From Trichaptum fuscoviolaceum (taxonomy: Eukaryota; Basidiomycota; Agaricomycetes; Hymenochaetales; Trichaptaceae), in contig CAJSYZ010000008.1 of NCBI GenBank assembly GCA_910574455.1, forward strand, positions 2,978,707-3,042,706: a DNA stretch of 64,000 bases. Reading direction: 5' to 3'. A program made the position numbers and the translations under genes. Below, piece by piece: positions 1 to 10,900 of the stretch (position 1 is its first letter; each line of letters begins with the position of its first letter). A model generated the notes under the pieces. It was not told the origin of the DNA and did not search any database. It saw only the letters and a list, made by a program, of their open reading frames with translations.

Positions 1-1637
1 GATACCTCGTTGGCTAAAACAAACACTACGACCATGATGCACATACTCTATTCCTTCAAGCAAATCATGTACAACTTAGAATGGCTCGGCTGAATCTTGA
101 CTCATCGTTCTCCAACAAGTCATACGTTACTAGTAAAATAGTGCAAATTGAAAGTTCATTAGGTTAGATAGTTCGGAAAGCTAAAATCCACGTTTCGGCA
201 ATTTCCGGATGTAGGCAGAACAACGTGCACTTCAAGTTCGTTCTCCACGGTACAGTAGATTATTTCATAATGTATGATGTCCGTCCCCGGGTCACCTTAT
301 ACATTATGAGGTATTATGCAAGAGGGTATACAGCATGTGATCTACAGCTGTGGGACTTTATATACAACACAACTTGTTGCCCACATTTGATGCATAAAAT
401 GATATATAAGTCTATATAAATGCGCCTATTGTGATATCTACAGGCTTAAGTGAAGTTATCAACAACAGAAGTAAGCTCTAGATGCAAATATGTTGGAACG
501 TCAAAACATAATGGCAAGCCCCAAAAATGCCAGATTAGACTTTACATTGTATAGTTTTTATTAAGTGCATCATAAATAGCCAAAGTTAACTTAATTTTGC
601 TGGAATTGGGTGCTTCGGGGTCATTATGCATCGCAAAAGCTTGCCACACCTACCATATTTGGTAAGAGTCTGGTGTATAAATGCCCATTTCGGCTATGCA
701 TTATACAAAAGGAGATTTTTTGTATAATTTGGCTGGGACGGAGTTGGTTCCCAGCCTTTCTCATACATTATGAGGTATTATACATTATGGTACCATGCAT
801 TATGAAATAGTCTACTGTACCAACTCTTCCCGAACCTGAACGGACCCGAGCAAGTTGACTGTAAGTTCTGTTTTATGAATAATTTTCGTAATTACTGAAC
901 ATCTGTCTCTTCGTGCTGTAAATTATGTATGCGCTAGATTGTATATGATGACAGCAAGAGTCGCCTGGTCGGCGCTGACCATCGTCCCCCGTTCAATGTC
1001 TAGCTTGCACTGTCAGGTACCCACCGGAGCGATATCTGGTAATTTGCTGCATTTTCAATATAGTCGATTTTCTTGACACATACCCGAGCACAGAGTCGAC
1101 CTCGAGCGAGAAGCATCTCGGATTCTTTGAAGCACATGGAGTTAATGATAATTCCCGGATATCTTGAAAAAAAAAGATCTCTTGCATCAGGTACGTAAGA
1201 TCGCGAGAGCTTGCCAACGGGCGTTCCGCATAGAGTTTATTGCCGAAGATGCTCTGCGCCTTGCCGATGAAGTGAACCGGACCGTAGGCAACTTGACCCG
1301 ATCGGACGTCAATTCTATTTCGTATGTCTCGAAAATCTGGCGATCAGTCTCTACCTCCTTCTTTCTCCGCCTTCTATAGAACCACCTCGTGTCATGTTCA
1401 TCCTACTAAAATTCGTACGAATGTGACACGAGTTTACCCCTGAAACGCGTTCCCAGGTTTCTGTCTTCCGGTAACCACTCACTCGCCTCACATGCACGAC
1501 TGAGTATCGCGGTATAGCCAAGGATATAAGGAGCAGGATAGAAGAGAACGCTGCCTCGGAGACATAGCATCTGACGTGAGTCACAACACACCTAGAGCTT
1601 TCGACACTGTGCATCTCCTCGTCAAGCTCCGTTCACG
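1..1637. other. Intergenic, left edge to UbiA gene
   Basis: I see no supportable gene here. The reading frames are short and lack family motifs. The segment holds the inverted-repeat element at 253-817. The rest is AT-rich, and 1380-1637 is presumably the promoter and 5' leader of the UbiA-family gene. Confidence 0.5.
253..817. mobile_element. MITE with TA-flanked CAG...CTG ends
   Basis: The ends are inverted copies of each other: bases 249-276 match the reverse complement of 793-821 with two mismatches. The termini read TA-CAGTAGA at the left and TCTACTG-TA at the right, so the unit is about 565 bp flanked by TA. TA target duplication with CAG ends is typical of Tc1/mariner-type elements. 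Inside each end the segment TACATTATGAGGTATTAT occurs as a direct repeat, near 300 and 763. No transposase frame is present, so it would depend on one supplied in trans. Confidence 0.65.
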
Positions 1638-2714
1638 ATGCTCAGCACGCTGTTCTACCCATTCTCCCGACTGTTCTATCATCTCTGGACCTTGTTCTTG
1701 TTCACCAAGTCGGATATCAAGACAACTGTCATACCCATCGTACGTCGTCCTCTTCTCTAACACTGAATATAGGACTTAACCAAAATCTCCCTATTTACAG
1801 ACGATTTTGGCCTGTGGGGGTGCTCCGATCGCTGAGCTAGCTCGTCTGCCCCACGTCATATTCTGGCTTTGGTTCCATGTTCTGGAGTTCAGTGTCTCTA
1901 ACCAGACGTTAAAACCAGAGGAGGACGAATACAACAAGAGGGACAGACCTCTTCCCGCGAAACGCATCACCTTGCAGAATGCACTCGTTTTACGATGGGT
2001 TCTCCTTCCTTGCTGCTGGCTTTTGTCTGCATGCTACAGTATCGAGGTCGTCTACGCGAGCATGACTCTTTGTCTCCTCACTTGGATTTACGATGAGGCA
2101 GGCTTCGCTGCTGGCCACTGGCTTGGCCGCAACGTACTAAACGCCATGGGTCTCGGATGCTTCGAAGTCGGTGCCTTACTTATTGCTGGTGAGATAATCT
2201 GAGTGCTGTCATCGTATCTCTAAGCGCTAACCGTGATTTACAGGGGCCAATCGCCACGCACTCGATAATGTCGGTGTTATGTCCGTGCTTGCTAGCGCAG
2301 GCATGATCGCGTCGACCATTCAGGCACAGGACTTCAAGGATACCGAGGGTGATCGCCTTGTCGGTCGGAAGACGCTGCCCATCGTAGCACCGACTGTTGC
2401 GAGGCCAACGCTCATGCTCGCCCTGATGCTCTGGTCTGTTGTGCTCAGTGCCCTTTGGGGCCTTAGCACCTTGAGTGCTCTGGCCTTCAACCTGCTCGCC
2501 TTTGTAGTCGGGATGCGATTCGTGACTTTGGACTCCGTCAAGGCCGACCAAAGAAGTTTCTACCTGTACAATGTGGGTGTTCACTCCGCTTTACGTCGTA
2601 GTCCAGCGTGTCTAATTGGTTACTCTCTCGTTCTCTCTTTCACAGGTTTGGTTTTCCGCAGCCCACGCAATGCCAGCTTACTTTCGCTTGGTAGCGCAAA
2701 CGCCGGTTTCTTGA
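1638..2714 (+). CDS. UbiA-family membrane prenyltransferase or terpene cyclase
   Basis: Four exons (1638-1739, 1801-2188, 2244-2572, 2646-2714) join to a 295-residue protein, a normal UbiA length. The first aspartate-rich region reads PEEDEYNKRDRPLPAKRIT, matching the family pattern D..NK..RP..sgRIT. The second reads QDFKDTEGDRLVGRKTLP, the DxxxD-type diphosphate/Mg2+ site. Several hydrophobic helices surround these loops, so the protein should be an integral membrane enzyme that binds a prenyl diphosphate. UbiA enzymes transfer prenyl groups to an acceptor, and some fungal members instead cyclise farnesyl diphosphate; the sequence does not decide which applies. The start is the first ATG giving an N-terminal hydrophobic stretch. 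Nearby P450s and a lactonase suggest specialised metabolism (inference). Confidence 0.82.
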
Positions 2715-3263
2715 AGAATCTATCCCCGCAGGCCCGTGGTATACTTACGAATCTCGACGAATAGAATGCAGTCTCTCTTTATTCACTTTCTCCTTCACCA
2801 TCTCGCTTCCTTTGCCGAAACCTCTTTACTTTAATCTCGTAGCGAGAATGACACTGTTACGAACATGATGACCCGGATGGATTCCCCTGTTGTTGTGCTA
2901 TTATGCTTTCCTTGTGCTCTCGAATCACCTGTATTTACTCACCAATCAGTGGCTAGAGATTGTAGCATGTAAACTATCTAGCCTTAATGGAACCTCTTCC
3001 CTTGCTTTTGCCACTGTTCCTTTCCTTTCTAACTTGAAGAATTGAGAGAAAGATTATGAAGCAAATATTTCGCACGACCACTGCCCTGAGTGGCAATGCC
3101 CGCTGCCGCCGAAGGTTCGCGTCGAAGGTTCGCATTGATGGGACTGTCCACACCGGCTTCAATGATGGGACTTCAGTTGGGCTCTTGCTGTCAAAGACGA
3201 CAACGTTCAACATCTAATACGTGATCGGGCTGCTGTAGGAAAGGCCCCCAACAAAGGTCAACT
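2715..3263. other. Intergenic, UbiA 3' end to paraoxonase-like gene
   Basis: This holds the 3' untranslated region of the UbiA gene and the promoter of the next gene, both on the plus strand. It contains one copy of the recurrent octamer AACTTGAA at about 3031. I see nothing else. Confidence 0.45.
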
Positions 3264-4673
3264 ATGGTTTTGAAACGATATATTATCCCGACTGTTTTGA
3301 TTGTGAGCATTTCCAGTGACATGCTCTTGTAACTTCTCTCCCACTCAAATATGTCTCATTCTTGCGTCCACCCACTATAAAAGGGCTTTGTTGCCTGGAG
3401 AAACGGGCATGCCATCACGAGTTGCTTCCTTACGGCTGCGCTACCCACAGAATACTTCGCGCAGGCGGACGCGTCGACGCATTGTCAAGTTGTGCACTCC
3501 CCCGAACACGAGTCTTCACGGGCACAGAGACTTGCGTACTGCGAAGACGAGACCTTTTGGGATGTCGAGGATGCGTCAGGCGCCATCGTTAATCGCCTTG
3601 TGATTGTGAGTTGTGATCCCAATCGAAAAGCATGGAACACTGTGATGGGCCCGTTACGCGATCCGAGCCCGCGAGGTGTCCTTTGGCTCGTTGAATTCGA
3701 TGCAAAGGGGGTAAAGGAACCGCGCCAAATTCACTTTGAAGGGTATCCAGAGGGAAAGGATTTCCATCCACTCGGCGTTGAGGTGTGGCCGTCCAAAGTA
3801 GAAGATGGGCCCGAGAAGCCGTCGAACATGTTTGTTGTCAACCACGGACGCTACAAGACGACTATCGAGCAGTTTACTATCAGTCAAAGTGCACCGACGT
3901 CCGCACGCTATGTGCGCACCCTTTCCACCAAGTACTTCGTTGCACCCAATTCAATCGCACTGACGTCGAATTCATCGTTCTTCGTCACGAACGACCATCT
4001 ACTGACACGACGACTGCCTTCCATCCTTGGAAAGACATTGCCATTGGTTGAGACTCTCCTAGCGCTACCTTTTGGTACAATTGCTCATATGTCGATATTG
4101 AATGAGGCCGTCCCTGGTGCGGCCGTTATTCGTCATACCTTCCCTTACATCGGCGTCCCCTTTCCAAACGGTGTGTCGCTCTCGCCAGATGGGCAGACGC
4201 TTGCTGTCGCGTCCTCTTCGCTCGCGCAGGTGTATTTCTTCCAACGCACGCCAGCGGCCAACGTTACCGCGCGTGAGACGCTCAAGTTCCTGCATACGGT
4301 CCAAACACCATTCGCACCCGACAACGTCGCGTACACCGAGGACGGTCGCTTAGTCGCAGCAGGCCATACATACTATCCGGCGCTTCTCAAAGTCGCTGCC
4401 AACAAGACCGGCGTTCACGCCCCGAGCTGGGTCGCGGAGATCAGCCCGCGATCGGCTGCCACTGGCAGTGGTGACGCAAGTGCATTTGATTTGAAGGCCC
4501 CCTTACCCGCCGGTTCGCGCGCTCGCCTGTCGAAGACGCATAGCCTTGCGACTCTCTATCAGGGCGACGGATCACGATTCTCCGGAAGCACCACAGGCTT
4601 GCATGATACCCGCACCGGAAAACTTTTTGTTACAGGGCTGTACGAGGAAGGTTTGCTTGTTTGTCATCCGTAA
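3264..4673 (+). CDS. Paraoxonase/arylesterase-like lactonase
   Basis: Two exons (3264-3302 and 3384-4673) give 442 residues. The junction creates a hydrophobic N-terminal anchor running from MVLKRYIIPTVLI into GFVAW, as in PON proteins that keep their signal sequence. Paraoxonase-type six-bladed propeller landmarks follow in order: the block ending VSCDPNRKAWNT, FHPLGVEVWP, MFVVNHG, VAPNSIALTSNSSFFVTNDH (calcium-site region), FPNGVSLSPDG and PDNVAYTEDG. Family members hydrolyse lactones and aryl esters using bound Ca2+. A TATAAAAG string at about 3376 lies inside the proposed intron, so a shorter transcript starting downstream is possible. I prefer the spliced model because it supplies an ATG and the membrane anchor in frame. 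Confidence 0.8.
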
Positions 4674-6528
4674 GTGTGTAAAAGCTGGAAATTTCTTAGG
4701 CGAATGTCATTTTTCCTTGTTAACTTGCGTCACCACGGGAAAACTTGAATTGCATATTTGTCTCGTCTAAAAACATGTTCCGGGAGAAGAGTAAGATCTG
4801 CTCTTATCGCCACATCCAACAAGCCGGCGGAAGTATTTTTCCATCGAAATCCCTCGGAATCAACAGCGGCGGCCACCCGCCAATACTCAAGGACTTGCCC
4901 CGGCCTGGTCTGTCGTCTTCCGCGAAAGGCATTTGACGCCCTGACTCAAGGGTTACAGTCACCACTCATGCTTTCTGTACGATATCTTGGTTTGCGGAGT
5001 TATGACCTCGATACATCGTAGATCTCGCATGATTCTGATAGAAGGATCTTAGGATATCTGGAGTCGTGGTTCTGATGCTCGCTAACCCAAATACAGTCAA
5101 TTTGATTTAGTGCGCCAACTTTTATATAGCTGGTTAGGTCGGAAACGTCAACTGCGACATCGTATTGTGCAGCTTAGTTGTCCCCACATGGCTCGATGGC
5201 ATCACATTGAAGCATATACATACACCCTGAAGCCTGCAGCTCAGTGGCCTCAACTCCAATATCCGTGTGTTGTGCTCATCTAACTTTCATCGCGCAAGAG
5301 ATATCTCAAGAATGCTTGATGCCGGTGCTCGTATGCACACTCGGAACAAGGTACAGTCAATAATTGCGAGGTTACCGATTGCAAGACTTGCAATGATCAC
5401 ACCGCAACCGCGAGTGCGGCAAGTCGCGTTACCAACAGCCCGGGCAACAAAAGCCACGTTTCAGCACAATCTGCATTCATTCAGCCAATATTCAGCCAAT
5501 AAAGCCTTCTCGAATGTGGAACCGAAAGGGTAGATATATATACTAGCCTGGGTTACCTGAAAACACGAGGTTCCAGGCTCAATCTGGACTACTTTATAGT
5601 GCGTATTGCTTTAGCAGGTCTAACCGCATATTTTTGCTTAATTCGTTGAGGTACCCGTGCTTCAAACGAGGACTCGATGGAGCCGACTGACTGATCCTCC
5701 CTTGAACATTCCTTTGCGAGGTCTTCAATACTGGATGACTTCCCGCAGGAATTTAGAACCGTTTAGAACGGCTCTATGTGTCCCAAAAGACCCTGTCAGG
5801 GTCCGAGCCAAATTTTCGGTTGATGTCCGCAGGTTCTAAATTTCGAGGTTTGAGACTCGAGGGGGTATGGAGTCTCAAAGCTCACGAAGTTCTAAAGGTG
5901 TTCTAACCCTCGCTTATGAGACCCTGAATTTGATTTTATTGCCTCTTTTGGTTGTTATATTATGGTACGATTGTGACTATTACTTATTATGGGTACATGT
6001 CTCACGGAAAGGTCGCGCAGGTCTTGAGCTTGGATGATACGTCCTAAACCGAGCTACGGTTTAGGAACTTGTTTCTAAACCTTTTTTTTAGAACCTCAGA
6101 CCGTTTAGAACTTAGAAACCGGTTCTAAATTCCTGCGGGAAGTCATCCACTAGCTAACAACAACCAAAGTAGATGTAGAGTAAAAAGTAACCGCGCCTTT
6201 TCTCAAATTTCGCGAACTCATAGTATATGTAGATTCCGATAGAACACACAACTTGAAGCACACGGATCCGACTCTTTGGCGCCTCGAAAACCTGTATTTG
6301 AATAGAAATATGGTTAAGGCTTTACCTATGGATCGCAAGCACAATTTGCAATACATTGTAAGTTCACCCAAAAGGTGCCGATTCCGCTTCTTACATATCT
6401 TTCGCCTATCTCAAGGCCTTCAGATTTATAAAGCCATTGTTCGCTAGTGTCATGAATCGGATTGTCCGATATCAAGTCGACACCTGGTCTGAACTCCAGC
6501 CTCGTCCGTCCGCTCGAGTACGATCACG
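4674..6528. other. Intergenic, paraoxonase-like gene to P450 gene 1
   Basis: This 1.85 kb contains no supportable gene. Its main content is the 418 bp inverted-repeat element at 5732-6149. Two AACTTGAA octamers occur, near 4744 and 6250. The last 350 bases are the presumed promoter of P450 gene 1. Confidence 0.5.
5732..6149. mobile_element. MITE with perfect 30 bp terminal inverted repeats
   Basis: Bases 5732-5761 are the exact reverse complement of 6120-6149 and start TGGATGACTTCCCGC. Inside the ends the motif GTTTAGAAC or its complement is repeated several times (for example near 5761 and 6100), a subterminal pattern common in transposase-binding regions. No coding capacity is visible. I could not find a convincing target-site duplication (flanks ATAC and CTAG), so the superfamily is open. 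Confidence 0.75.
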
Positions 6529-8762
6529 ATGTCTTTCCTCGACTTGCAGTCTCTCGGCAAAACCGAATACGCCCTAGGGCTCTGTGGGGGTATCCTTACA
6601 CTGCACCTGCTCTCGAAGAAACTGCGGGGAAAGCAGCATTCGTTGCCTCCTGGTCCGAAGCCGCTGCCAGTTATCGGCAATCTGCTAGACTTGCCAAAGC
6701 CTGGGGAGGTTGAAGGACAGTTCTGGGCAAAACACAAGGCTCTCTACGGTATGACACATTCCATTCGACGACTTAGATACATAACTAACACTACGCTAGG
6801 CCCTATCAGCTCTGTCTCTGTCTTCGGACAGACAATCGTCGTTGTTAATGATTATAAGACTGCAGTTGAGCTGCTCGATAAGCGTTCTTCCATCTACTCC
6901 GATCGTCCTGTCTTCACGTTTGCAGGAGAAATGTAAGGTCTAATTTTTCAGGTGCTTAGCTGAGCCTCGAATCTCACTTTATCACAGGGTCGGTTTAGAT
7001 GTGGTCACGACATTACTGAGATACGATGAAACATTCAAGCTACATCGAAAATGCTTCCAGAACTTCGTCGGTACACGAGCATCTATGGCGCAGCATGAGA
7101 ACCTGGAAGAAGTTGAGGCGCGACGCTTCCTACTTCGTATTCTTAACGATCCGGAGAATCTGCAAGAACATATTCGTTCGTGAGTGTCCATTATCACTAA
7201 TACGATTTGCTTTATTGATGTTATGGGACCTTACAAGGCTCCCAGGAGCCGTGATTTTAAAGATGTCGCACGGATACTCAATCAATCACGATGGCCAAGA
7301 CCCTCTTGTCGAGATCGCAGACTATGTACTCTGTACTCTTTTCTCCGAAGCAGTTCAGGCAGGCAAATGGCTCGTCGATACAGTGCCTTTCCGTGAGTGT
7401 TTGTTCCGCCATCTCATATTTTTGTGTATCTAATGTATGTGTCGGTCTGCTTGCAGTGAAGCACGTTCCTGCCTGGATGCCTGGGGCGGGCTTCAAGAGA
7501 AAGGCGCGCAACTGGTACAAAATCACTCATGAATTTTATAGGAAGCCGTACGCTTTCGTCAAGCACGAAATTGTGAGCTTGCCCTTCAAGCTAAAATGCT
7601 CGTTACGTTCTTATTCGTTGAAAACAGGCAGCAGGTAGAGCTGTACCCTCCCTTACGTCGAAGCTCTTGGAGGAAGGCATTGACGAGCAATACGGCGATG
7701 ACGTAGTCAAGTATATCACTGCCTCGTTTTACGGCGGAGGCGCGGACACGGTATATACCCAGTCGCTTGTCGTCTTGAATAATTACTCACCGTACCCTTT
7801 TCGGGCCTCTTTCAGACTGTCATTGCTCTGAAGACATTCTTTTTGGCCATGGCTCTCTATCCAGACGTGTTTAAGCGTGCGCAGGAAGAGATAGACCGTG
7901 TTGTTGGACACGAACGTCTTCCGTCATTCAGTGATCGGGAGAATTTACCGTATATCGGTGCTGTTCTCAAGGAGACGCTACGATGGGAGAATGTCCTTCC
8001 CGCAGGTGCGCTTCTCTTGACCTTCAATTTTTGTCTCTTCCAACCGCAAAGATGGAGGCTGAGCTTCCCACCATCTTTGCTTGCCTAGGTGCTCCTCACG
8101 TCACGACCGAGGAGGATGTGTACATGGGCTATCATATTCCTAAAGGTGCACTCGTTATGCCCATAATCTGGTTAGTTGTGCAATCAACTATGCACATTTG
8201 ATTTAAAACGACTAACACCTGTCTCAGGCAGATGGCGCATGACCCTGAAGTTTTTCATGACCCATTCGACTTCAAGCCTGAGCGATTCTTGGGGGTCGAC
8301 GGACGCAAACCAGAAATGGACGCTCGGGACATTGCCTTCGGGTTCGGACGCAGGTAAGACTTCTAAAACTAGAGTTTGTACGTGGAGATTATAACTGATT
8401 AAACGCACATTCAATGTGATATGAATAGAATTTGCCCAGGAAAGGAACTCGCTGAAAGCACGTTGTTCATTGCGATCGCAATGACAGCCGCTTCGTTCGA
8501 TATCTCCAAGGCAAAAGACGAGTCGGGACAGGAGATCGAACCAGTGCATGAATATACCCCTGGCCTCCTCAGGCAAGTTCTTCGTGTTTCTTCGGGTAAA
8601 TTTGGCAAGCTAATAGGGGGTGCTTGACTTATAAACAGTAACCCGAAGCCTTTCAAGTGTTCCATGAGGCCCCGCTCTGAGCACGCCATTGCTTTGATAA
8701 GATCAGTTGAGGAAGAACACCCATTTAAGACAGGCGATTCCGAAGTTTTAAAGAGCGTCTGA
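6529..8762 (+). CDS. Cytochrome P450 monooxygenase (P450 gene 1)
   Basis: Eleven exons: 6529-6748, 6800-6932, 6988-7179, 7238-7392, 7457-7572, 7628-7750, 7816-8005, 8089-8170, 8228-8353, 8429-8572, 8639-8762. They give 534 residues. The N-terminus has a membrane helix followed by the proline hinge [13 protein letters not shown]. The I-helix motif is YGGGADTT, the K-helix ExxR is KETLRW, the PERF motif is FKPERFLG, and the haem loop is [14 protein letters not shown] with the cysteine ligand. All catalytic landmarks are intact, so it should be an ER-bound, NADPH-P450-reductase-dependent oxidase. Intron 10 uses GC-AG (donor GCAAGT at 8573), supported by the protein joint [10 protein letters not shown]. 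It faces a paralogue at 10901-13073. Its substrate is unknown. Confidence 0.9.
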
Positions 8763-8978
8763 CGAGTCAAGATTTCGTTAGAGCTGTGAAGCTATAGCTT
8801 TATGCTGGTATCCTACTAGTTCCATAGCACCCTCCGATGCTTATTTGTATGTATCGTATATAACCTTATATCTGAAACCTAATTATCCGCTATGTAGCAA
8901 AGATCTTACTGAAGTTCTATCTTTGTCTTTTACACAATCGCGATGTCGCGTATATCGGTTCGGGACCTTTGGAGTTCT

Positions 8979-9070
8979 TATTACAGCCGTTTGCATAATA
9001 GTACGGAAACGCAAAATTTTGCGCGCGGGCGGCAAGAGGACCATGCCGACAATTGCAAGTGCCGAGATAC
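8979..9070 (+). repeat. Left terminal inverted repeat of the 1.6 kb element
   Basis: Bases 8979-9070 match the reverse complement of 10536-10627 at 91 of 92 positions (difference at 9058). The arm begins TA-T-TA-CAGCCG, so the element end is taken as CAG at 8984, preceded by TA. Confidence 0.85.
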
Positions 9071-10622
9071 GGCAGTATTAGATGACGCGCGTAACTATAG
9101 TACTAATAATGGTATTGTTATGGTGTGACTTGACTATTGTAAGCTACTGCATGTCACTCTACTTGCCAAATTTGAACCCAGCTCTGTTTTCGCACACTTG
9201 ATTGTACAAGCAGTTAGAGGCTGAGAGTTGCTAACTCACAGCAAAGCCCGCGACCCGGGAATGGGCATAGAAGAGAAAAAACATTTATTGTTAAGAACAC
9301 ATATAGTACAGAAGTATTGTACACCATACTCTTGCTGCCACAGAAGCATCTGCCACAGGAATAGTCCCATTGTGAGAAGCTGCCCAACTTTCAGCAGCCG
9401 CAGCTGTATCAAACATCAGTGTCGGTAAAGGTACAGTGTCCTCAGGATTTCCCCAGCCGCCCCACATGCTCTCTTCACCATTTGTGACCATGCCTTCGTC
9501 ATCCTTGCCTGTCCTCAATGCAAACCCGTATTGAACCAGCGACAAGCCAAGACCAGCACGAGCACCGAGCTTCGCCGCATGTGTGATATTCAGGAGGTAA
9601 GGAGAAAGCCCACAAATTGGAAGGAAATAGAAACAAGCATGTTCCAAGCAAATGAGAAGAGTGTGCCCGTTGTGAGACCATCAATCGAGAGTTCGCCTGG
9701 AAGCATCATACCCGGAGATAAGGACTGAGGTGCATGGACTGACGTCTCCAAATACGGCGGGACAGCATCCGCCTGAGTAGCGGCGTACTATGGTGGTGCA
9801 TCCTTCTGTGTCCCCTCCGGTACAGCACGGACACCATCTTCTATTGAATATGGAAAGCAAAAGTAGCCGAAACAGTCCCATTAGAATACACAGTAAATAA
9901 GCAACATGTTAATGCAGTAAAATAGGCGCACCTTCCACTAGCAACATTTGCAAAGACACCATTATTCCCAGTCTTGCCGCCAACAACCCGCATTCGTTCC
10001 ATGCACCGACTTCCAGTTAAGCAATCTGCAATTCGGCCAGGGAGGACGCGGTGTGCGCACTCAAAGCCCGGGCCACGTACCCATGATTCAACCTTGGACG
10101 TGCAGCAGGACCAGCTGTGCTTGAGTAGTTTGCCCCGTGTTTCCGGCAGCTACAATGCTCACTGCACCCGACACATTTGCGCTTGGTGTCCGCTCGTTGC
10201 CAGTGTTGGATGTCCTCACAGACAAAGTCGGCTTTGCACTGAGGGTGTAGACACGGAGACGCTGCTGTTGTTGACTCGGATGAGTCAAAGTCGCGTGGAA
10301 ACAACCTGCTGTGAAAGGTAGTGCATCACATGACTGGATCTCCTGCCGGAAAGGGTTAATTACCCATAAAAGAAATTTCACGTGACTGGATCAGTTTTCG
10401 CAGAGAATCCGGACAGTTGCGTTTTTCTAAGGTACCCAAGCGAACCCTACGGTTCGCGGGAATTGAAAGGTAATGCCACATGACTCCCACTATAGATAGT
10501 GTACCTAACAACATGTGATCTACCCGGCAAGCGCTGTATCTCGGCACCTGCAATTGTCGGCATGGTCCTCTTGCCGCCCGCGCGCAAAATTTTGCGTTTC
10601 CGTACTATTATGCAAACGGCTG
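8984..10622. mobile_element. Non-autonomous TIR element carrying a host gene fragment
   Basis: The unit runs from CAG at 8984 to CTG at 10622 with TA on each side, which fits Tc1/mariner-like DNA transposons. Near-identical terminal inverted repeats of about 90 bp indicate recent movement or conversion. The interior encodes no transposase that I can see. Instead it holds, on the minus strand, a disabled copy of a Bsd2/NDFIP-type gene at 9291-9992. The stretch 10000-10535 has no recognisable content. The element lies between the two convergent P450 genes, about 220 bp and 280 bp from their stop codons. Confidence 0.7.
9291..9992 (-). pseudogene. Broken Bsd2/NDFIP-type NEDD4-adaptor gene fragment
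   Basis: Read on the minus strand, the pieces line up with the Bsd2/NDFIP (DUF2370) family, whose members recruit NEDD4/Rsp5 ubiquitin ligases through PPxY motifs. In order they are NNGVFANV at about 9960, then after a probable intron DGVRAVPEGTQKDAPP, a TAG stop inside the first PPxY motif, AVPPY (second motif), DGLTTGTLFSFAWNMLVSI and SFQFVGFLL (first membrane helix). A small deletion then shifts the frame, followed by ITHAAKLGARAGLGLSLVQY (second helix) and the tail to ASVAARVW, where family similarity stops before the last helix. The nonsense codon, frameshift and missing C-terminus make it a pseudogene. A functional parent gene should exist elsewhere in the genome. Confidence 0.75.
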
Positions 10623-10627
10623 TAATA
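10536..10627 (-). repeat. Right terminal inverted repeat of the 1.6 kb element
   Basis: This is the inverted partner of 8979-9070 with one mismatch. It ends CGGCTG-TA, giving the CTG terminus at 10622 and a flanking TA. Confidence 0.85.
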
Positions 10628-10900
10628 TAATTTTTTTCCCAGTTAATTCTCAGTACTGTGTCTAAATGTCCCTCTGGCATCTTGCAGCTGTGAAGTAGGC
10701 CATCATAACCTTCTTTACATCGAGGCTCTTGTGTATTTGAGCGAGATTACAGAGCAAGAAACAGACTTTCAGCCCGCTGAAGCAGAGTTAACTTGTGTAA
10801 GTTTAATTAATCATAGTGTCCTCTGCATAGAAACAACTTCCTGTGCTAAAACATGTACAAGGGTGTAAAATCAAGCATCTTGCAATGTAGACCTCTCACA

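Noticed and set aside
3410..3603. Short frame starting at ATG 3410 after a TATAAAAG string
   Set aside because: It is out of frame with the conserved paraoxonase-like domain and ends after about 64 codons; the spliced start at 3264 gives a membrane anchor in frame.
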